From Sphingobacteriaceae bacterium (GTDB taxonomy: Bacteria; Bacteroidota; Bacteroidia; B-17B0; Aurantibacillaceae), in assembly GCA_023251695.1 (NCBI GenBank), contig JAHEYE010000218.1:1-5993 (forward strand): 5,993 nt of DNA, in the 5' to 3' direction. The translations under genes and the position numbers were made by a program. The notes under the pieces are model-generated. The model had not been told where the DNA came from. It did not search any database and worked only from the letters and a program-made list of their open reading frames with translations. The first letter of the stretch is position 1. Each line of letters opens with the position of its first letter. Shown piece by piece: positions 1-3,568 of this stretch.

Positions 1-1
1 A

Positions 2-277
2 AAAAAAATAATTACGGTATTAATTACAGGTATGTTCTTATCGCCTTGTCTTGAAATTGAAGGTTATTTTATTTTAGCAGGTGAAGCAGGAATAAAATAT
101 ATTTTTCTTATCAGTGTACTTTATATTTTTATTTCTGTTGCAGGAATTGTGATTTGGTTAGCTTTTGCTAAAGAATTACTCAAGAAAATAAATGCCCACA
201 AAATAGAACATAATGCCGGTTTAATTTCGGGATTAGTTCTTATCCTGACGGGGATTCTTAATTTCTTTTTACATTAA
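2..277 (+). CDS. C-terminal part of a polytopic inner-membrane protein (5' truncated by window edge)
   Basis: The frame is open from base 2 to the TAA at 275-277. The first ATG is at 32, but the codons before it (KKIITVLITG) are hydrophobic and continuous with what follows, and no ribosome site precedes it. I therefore read this as the tail of a longer gene rather than an 81-residue protein. Three hydrophobic segments are visible (numbered from the ATG at 32): about residues -7 to 17 with an SPCLEIEGYF motif, about 24-46, and about 63-80. An amphipathic stretch with two histidines (H56, H60, in AHKIEHN) lies between the last two. A Pro-Cys pair inside a membrane helix recalls the LysE/DsbD/NicO-type transporters, and Cys, Glu and His near the membrane would fit a metal or redox role, but this is only a resemblance. 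I do not recognise the family. The gene converges on ilvE, and the last 49 bases of its end region are duplicated 87 bp downstream. Confidence 0.6.
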   Translation, partial: KKIITVLITGMFLSPCLEIEGYFILAGEAGIKYIFLISVLYIFISVAGIVIWLAFAKELLKKINAHKIEHNAGLISGLVLILTGILNFFLH

Positions 278-278
278 A
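230..278 (+). repeat. Direct repeat, copy 1 (49 bp), end of the membrane-protein gene
   Basis: This exact 49-bp sequence (from GGATTAGTTCTTATCC to TTTACATTAAA) recurs at 317-365, an offset of 87 bp. This copy encodes the last 15 residues (GLVLILTGILNFFLH) and the stop codon of the membrane protein. Identity breaks off at 229 on the left and 279 on the right, compared base by base. Confidence 0.97.
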
Positions 279-285
279 TGAATAA

Positions 286-315
286 CGGCTGTCATGGTGA
301 GCTAGACGAACCATC
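286..315. repeat. Short imperfect palindromic intergenic element (REP-like)
   Basis: The core GTCATGGTGAGC, then TAGA, then CGAACCATC, has ATGGT/ACCAT arms around an 11-base centre. It fills most of the 38-bp spacer between the two direct-repeat copies. From memory, a very similar sequence (GTCATGGTGAGC-TTGT-CGAACCATG) is scattered between genes in many Bacteroidota genomes. This copy would differ in the centre. The dispersed nature is recalled, not shown here, because only one copy is in the window. Confidence 0.5.
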
Positions 316-316
316 T

Positions 317-365
317 GGATTAGTTCTTATCCTGACGGGGATTCTTAATTTCTTTTTACATTAAA
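317..365 (+). repeat. Direct repeat, copy 2 (49 bp), displaced gene-end fragment
   Basis: This is identical over 49 bases to 230-278. It keeps the codons for GLVLILTGILNFFLH and a TAA at 362-364, but not the rest of the gene. The 87-bp offset is a multiple of three. An ATG at 278-280 immediately follows the first stop and reads in frame through the spacer into this copy, giving a 28-codon open frame (278-364). I treat that as a by-product of the duplication, not a gene. Confidence 0.95.
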
Positions 366-394
366 GAAGTTCTCGCAAAGACGCAGAGACGCAA
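366..394. repeat. Period-8 element (GCAAAGAC GCAGAGAC GCAAAAAA)
   Basis: Three tandem 8-base units, GCAAAGAC, GCAGAGAC and GCAAAAAA, follow TTCTC and abut the 3' end of ilvE (stop codon at 399-401). From memory, sequences of the type TTCTCGCAAAGACGCAGAG are common intergenic repeats in environmental and Bacteroidota genomes. No T-tract terminator structure is evident, so its role is unknown. Confidence 0.5.
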
Positions 395-398
395 AAAA

Positions 399-1466
399 TT
401 AAACCACCTTCATTGTCCAACGGAATTTATCTTCCGTACGGCACTTGCGGATGTCGCGTAAAGCCTGATCAATTTTAGGAGAAAACTTACGTTGCTCAAC
501 AGGAGGCAATTCATAGTCTTTACCTTCATAACCAATGGTCACAATTTGTGCAATGGTTGCGGCGGTACCAACACCAAAAGCTTCTTGTAATTTACCGTTT
601 TTATGAGCATCGAAAATTTCTTTAATGGAAACTTTTCTTTCTTCAACCAACATGCCCCAATCGCGGGCCAAACGTAAAACACTATCACGCGTTACGCCTG
701 CTAAAATTGTATCGCTTGTTGCCGGTGTAATTAAAATATTATCCACCACAAACATTAAATTCATGGTTCCTGACTCTTCGAAAAAAGAATGGGTCTTTGC
801 ATCCGTCCAGATCACCTGCTGATAGCCTTTTTGTTGTGCTAATTTTGTTGGGAACAAACTCCTTCCATAATTGCCTGCACATTTTGTGAAACCTACTCCA
901 CCCTCTACTGCCCTGAAATAATTAGTCTCTACCATTACTTTAATAGGTTCAGAATAATATTTTCCGGCCGGACAGGTAATGATAACGAATTTATAAGTAT
1001 CGCTGGCTTTAACACCAATCGCCTCATCTGTTGCAATCATAAACGGACGAATATATAAACTTCCTGATTCCGAATTCGGGATCCATTCTTTATCCAGTTT
1101 AATTAATTCCAACAATCCGCCCATGAATAATTCTTCCGGGATTTCCGGCATCGCCATGCGGACTGCAGAAATATTTAATCGTTTGAAATTATCAAGCGGC
1201 CTGAATAAAGCAATTTCACCCTTCTCATTTTTATAGGCTTTCATACCTTCAAAAATAGCTTGTCCGTAATGCAAAGCGGAAAGGGCAAGACTCATTGGAA
1301 TATCCCTGTAAGGAGAAATACTTCCTTTTTGCCATTTCCCGTCTGCATATTCAACAACGAACATATGATCAGAAAAAACTTTTCCGAAAGGAACATTATT
1401 TACATCCTGTTCCTTAACTCTGCTTTTAGTTGTTTTGTCAATTGCAATATCTATTGTGCCTGTCAT
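399..1466 (-). CDS. ilvE: Branched-chain amino acid aminotransferase (class IV, PLP-dependent)
   Basis: This enzyme interconverts valine, leucine and isoleucine with their 2-oxo acids, using glutamate/2-oxoglutarate as the amino partner. It is cytoplasmic and PLP-dependent. The 355 residues are full length for the BCAT type II form, which resembles the eukaryotic enzymes (usually about 350-370). Visible landmarks in order: LHYGQAIFEGMKAY (65-78) of the substrate pocket; the FRP-x2-N-x2-RL signature (88-97); LYIRPF (137-142); the catalytic PLP lysine K195 in GFTKCAGNYG; FFEESGTMN (228-236), where the Glu before SGTMN should contact the pyridine nitrogen; LAGVTRDSVLRLA (255-267); and GVGTAA (298-303), part of the phosphate and substrate loop. 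The CXXC redox motif of the mammalian enzymes is not seen. The start is an ATG at 1464-1466 with no Shine-Dalgarno sequence, normal for this phylum. A 16-bp palindrome abuts the start. The gene stands apart from other ilv genes, and a likely terminator separates it from the upstream TPR gene. Assignment to the family is secure. Confidence 0.96.
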   Translation of the reverse strand: MTGTIDIAIDKTTKSRVKEQDVNNVPFGKVFSDHMFVVEYADGKWQKGSISPYRDIPMSLALSALHYGQAIFEGMKAYKNEKGEIALFRPLDNFKRLNISAVRMAMPEIPEELFMGGLLELIKLDKEWIPNSESGSLYIRPFMIATDEAIGVKASDTYKFVIITCPAGKYYSEPIKVMVETNYFRAVEGGVGFTKCAGNYGRSLFPTKLAQQKGYQQVIWTDAKTHSFFEESGTMNLMFVVDNILITPATSDTILAGVTRDSVLRLARDWGMLVEERKVSIKEIFDAHKNGKLQEAFGVGTAATIAQIVTIGYEGKDYELPPVEQRKFSPKIDQALRDIRKCRTEDKFRWTMKVV

Positions 1467-1482
1467 AACAAATGAATTTGTT
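1467..1482. promoter_or_regulatory. Palindrome abutting the ilvE start codon
   Basis: Arms AACAAAT and ATTTGTT are perfect 7-base complements around a GA centre, directly against the ilvE ATG on the minus strand. It could be an operator or a small RNA hairpin affecting initiation. The sequence is AT-rich and the arms are short, so chance is possible. No clear TTTG / TAnnTTTG Bacteroidota promoter could be placed nearby. Confidence 0.3.
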
Positions 1483-1509
1483 CATCCAATTAACAACATT
1501 TTTTTGAAT

Positions 1510-1570
1510 TATACAAATAAAAATAAAAAAACGTAAAACCTCTGGAATGCCCTAAAACAGGGGCTTTCAG
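1510..1570 (-). terminator. Probable intrinsic terminator of the TPR gene
   Basis: Read on the minus strand, about 20 bases after the TPR gene stop, a hairpin forms between 1559-1570 and 1542-1553. Ten of twelve positions pair (one G-U, with a two-base internal mismatch), including a GC-rich inner stem next to a 5-base loop. It is followed by a U-rich run with seven consecutive Ts starting about 10 bases beyond the stem. The U-tract sits a little far from the stem. On the plus strand no T-run follows, so it should act only on the minus transcript. Confidence 0.6.
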
Positions 1571-1589
1571 GACTTTAATTGCGAAAGAT

Positions 1590-2900
1590 TTAGTCTTTAA
1601 GGCGGCCCAATTCCTTTTGAATGTATTTCTCGCTCGGCAGACTCGAATGTTGTATTTTTCTGGCGTAATTAATACTATCGGTAATCTCCTTGTTTTTAGC
1701 TTCAATGATTATTTTTTGTCTTTTAGTGAGTTTAAATCGTGAGTAAATAAGGCTCAACGCAACAACAGTTAAAATCAAAATGAAAATCAAAAAATAGCTT
1801 TGCTGTTTTTTTTCAGAAATTTTAGCATCCTTTAACTTAATTTCCTCACCTGATTTTATACTGTCAGCCAAATGTATTTTACTAAACTCAAATTGCATTT
1901 CCATTTTGGTGATGCTGCTGATTTTCTCCCTACTATTCGCCGAATCATTTACCATCGAATACAATTTGAAATACCTAAGCTCATTCTTATAATCTTTCAT
2001 TTCATGGTAAATGCCATTTAGAATTGCATAACAATGCGATAAAGGACGCGAATAAATGTTCGTGTCGAGATAAGTGAGAGACATTTTCACATTTTCCAAC
2101 GACCTTTTGAAGTCTTTCATATTCGAATACAGAGCCGCCATGCTTTTGTATCCGTCTGCTTTATCTGATAAATCACCCTTAATTAATTTAATATTTAGAG
2201 CCCTCTTATAATATACTTCGGCGCTATCAAATTGCTTTGCATCCATAAAAATCTGACCGAAATTATTAGATACGTAAGCTAAACTAAGACTGTCATTGGT
2301 TTTAGTCCAAATAGCTCTTGCCATCGAAAAATACGTTTTACCATATACAATATCATTTTTCGAACAGTAAACACTTCCCAGATTATTGTAAAGATTAGCG
2401 AGCTTGGCATTAAGGTGGATGTTTGATTGGGGAATTTTTTTACAATGACTTATCGCTGTTTTATAATAGGTAAGTGCTTTTTCATATTCGCCCATGTAAA
2501 AATAAGTATTTCCAATGTTTGTTGTTGCATTACATAATCCGGAATGGTATTGACCTTTCTCAAAAATAGTGATGGCTTTCATGAAAGATTCTATGGAATT
2601 AAAATTATTACCTGTTCCGAGAAACAAATTACCTTTCGACATCCAGGAGATTCCTTCCATTTGTTGATCGCCTGCCCTTTTACTTTTATTAATTAAAGTG
2701 TCGATGTAATAAAAATGAGCTTGTACTCCTTTTACATTCGAAAAACTATCAACAATAGCCAAATGCCTGTTCTGCATATTATCAAAAACCTTAAGGTTCA
2801 TGACCGAATTAGCAAGGGCGTCAATACTAGGTTTTTGGGCAGAAAAGCTTGAAGCAATAAGTAAGCTCAGGACTGTTAAATATGTGCTTTTTTTAATCAA
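1590..2900 (-). CDS. TPR protein with signal peptide, one membrane helix and truncated phosphatase-linker helix
   Basis: No in-frame ATG exists before residue 39 of the longest frame. That frame begins with TTG at 2915, directly after an in-frame TAA. I prefer the TTG at 2900 because it gives MIKKSTYLTVLSLLIASSFSA-Q, a textbook signal peptide; the alternative adds five residues. Numbering from the longer form: signal peptide 1-26; TPR-like helical pairs about 85-320 (for example GNTYFYMGEYEKALTYYKTA, then NNLGSVYCSKND, FDSAEVYYKRAL and KDFKRSLENVKMSL); a charged probable coiled coil about 328-371; a membrane helix about 373-391; then a basic cytoplasmic helix with KEITDSINYARKIQ (409-422) and a stop at 441. 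In many Bacteroidota this helix links TPR sensors to a SpoIIE/PP2C-type serine phosphatase, but here nothing follows except a terminator. The TPRs should face the periplasm. The ligand or partner is unknown. It may be a decapitated sensor or a naturally short paralogue. Confidence 0.85.
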   Translation of the reverse strand: MIKKSTYLTVLSLLIASSFSAQKPSIDALANSVMNLKVFDNMQNRHLAIVDSFSNVKGVQAHFYYIDTLINKSKRAGDQQMEGISWMSKGNLFLGTGNNFNSIESFMKAITIFEKGQYHSGLCNATTNIGNTYFYMGEYEKALTYYKTAISHCKKIPQSNIHLNAKLANLYNNLGSVYCSKNDIVYGKTYFSMARAIWTKTNDSLSLAYVSNNFGQIFMDAKQFDSAEVYYKRALNIKLIKGDLSDKADGYKSMAALYSNMKDFKRSLENVKMSLTYLDTNIYSRPLSHCYAILNGIYHEMKDYKNELRYFKLYSMVNDSANSREKISSITKMEMQFEFSKIHLADSIKSGEEIKLKDAKISEKKQQSYFLIFILILTVVALSLIYSRFKLTKRQKIIIEAKNKEITDSINYARKIQHSSLPSEKYIQKELGRLKD

Positions 2901-2919
2901 ATAAACATCAAACAATTAG

Positions 2920-2949
2920 AAAACTAATATAGGCAATTATTTTAGTTTT
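2920..2949. promoter_or_regulatory. 30-bp near-palindrome in the divergent control region
   Basis: Outer arms AAAACTAA (2920-2927) and TTAGTTTT (2942-2949) are perfect complements. After one T/T mismatch, ATA (2929-2931) pairs with TAT (2938-2940). Eleven of the outer twelve positions match around one centre. It lies between the TPR gene (minus) and the PH-domain gene (plus), where an operator for one or both would sit. It is AT-rich, so chance cannot be excluded, and I could not place a convincing Bacteroidota -33/-7 promoter beside it. Confidence 0.35.
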
Positions 2950-2992
2950 TAACATTGGTAATTTTAATCCCTCTATACCATAAATTTAAGGT

Positions 2993-3538
2993 ATGGAGAA
3001 TAACGAAACCATCAGCAAAGCGACCTTTAACCCGAAAGTAAAGACCTATATTTTTCTTGTAGTCCTTTTTTACCTGATAGTAAGTTTTATCGGCTGGATC
3101 ATCATTCCGTTTTGGATATTTGGCTTGGGACAATGGTTGAGCAATAAGTTTTTTCATACACTTTCCTGCGAATTGACCGCGAAGCAATTAAAATTTTCTA
3201 AGGGACTGATTCTTCATATCGAAAAAACAATACCTCTCGAAAATATCCAGGACCTTTCCTTTATTGGCGGACCATTATTACGTTGGTTCGGATTAACTTT
3301 AATACGTGTTGAAACAGCAGGCGGCGGAGGTGCGCATGGAACCAACATGATGAGTATTCCCGGGATTAATGATGCCGAAAATTTTAAAATGGCAATTTTA
3401 AGTCAGCGTGAAAAAGTAATTAAGGAAAAAAGCATGGGCTACTCCGTTCCTGCAACAAATAACACAAGTGATAAAATTTTGTTGGACATAAAAAATGAAT
3501 TATCTGAAATAAAACAAATTTTAAAAAACAAACAATAA
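2993..3538 (+). CDS. Membrane protein with bacterial PH domain (bPH_2 / DUF304, YdbS-like)
   Basis: This 181-residue protein has a short polar N-terminus and a hydrophobic hairpin of about residues 17-48 (YIFLVVLFYLIVSFIGW then IIIPFWIFGLGQWL), probably two closely spaced membrane helices. The PH-like domain spans about 52-143. Family landmarks are the CELTAKQLKFSKGLI strand pair (59-73), EKTIPLENIQDLSF (77-90), GPLLRWFGLTLIRVETAG (93-110), and the terminal helix NDAENFKMAILSQREKV. A Gly-rich loop (GGGGAH, 110-115) sits where members vary. The last 22 residues (DKILLDIKNELSEIKQILKN) look like a short coiled coil that could mediate oligomerisation. The biochemical role of the family is not established. 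The PH fold suggests a membrane-side scaffold or binding domain. The ATG at 2993 is the only sensible start (AAGG lies too close to be a normal ribosome site). dnaE follows on the same strand after 30 bp, so co-transcription is plausible. Confidence 0.88.
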   Translation: MENNETISKATFNPKVKTYIFLVVLFYLIVSFIGWIIIPFWIFGLGQWLSNKFFHTLSCELTAKQLKFSKGLILHIEKTIPLENIQDLSFIGGPLLRWFGLTLIRVETAGGGGAHGTNMMSIPGINDAENFKMAILSQREKVIKEKSMGYSVPATNNTSDKILLDIKNELSEIKQILKNKQ

Positions 3539-3568
3539 CTTTCCGAACTCTAAACTCCCAACTAAACC
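3539..3568 (+). other. 30-bp spacer between the PH-domain gene and dnaE
   Basis: The spacer is pyrimidine/A text (ACTCTAAACTCCCAACTAAA) with a single G, no ribosome site and no terminator hairpin. It resembles in texture the low-complexity stretch at 4258-4325 inside dnaE; both contain AACTCTAA. The absence of a terminator supports read-through into dnaE. Confidence 0.5.

Noticed and set aside
278..364. 28-codon open frame starting with an ATG right after the first stop
   Set aside because: It arises from the in-frame duplication, has no ribosome site, and half of it is a copied gene tail. Noted as a consequence, not annotated as a gene.
366..394. CRISPR array
   Set aside because: The units are 8 bases, contiguous and without spacers, and no cas genes are present.
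278..398. Terminator for the convergent genes
   Set aside because: The only hairpin (ATGGT/ACCAT) has a 5-bp stem and 11-base loop with no U-tract on either strand. The T-run on the minus strand precedes, rather than follows, any stem.
625..822. Plus-strand open frame opposite ilvE (likewise 1260-1475)
   Set aside because: Both lie antisense to well-supported, motif-rich ilvE codons and show no protein family character.
1490..1705. Minus-strand open frame overlapping the end of the TPR gene, possibly a frameshifted phosphatase domain
   Set aside because: Its translation is rich in basic residues and has no SpoIIE/PP2C motif (no KPKDIVSGDFYW-like text). It runs through the terminator hairpin.
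2951..2992. Possible Bacteroidota promoter (TTG at 2955 and TAAATTTA at 2981) for the PH-domain gene
   Set aside because: The spacing is 23 bases against a usual 19-21, neither box matches consensus, and the -7 box would leave almost no leader before the ATG.
2942..3187. 81-codon open frame on the minus strand
   Set aside because: It is antisense to the N-terminus of the PH-domain gene, has no recognisable protein features, and would block the divergent control region.
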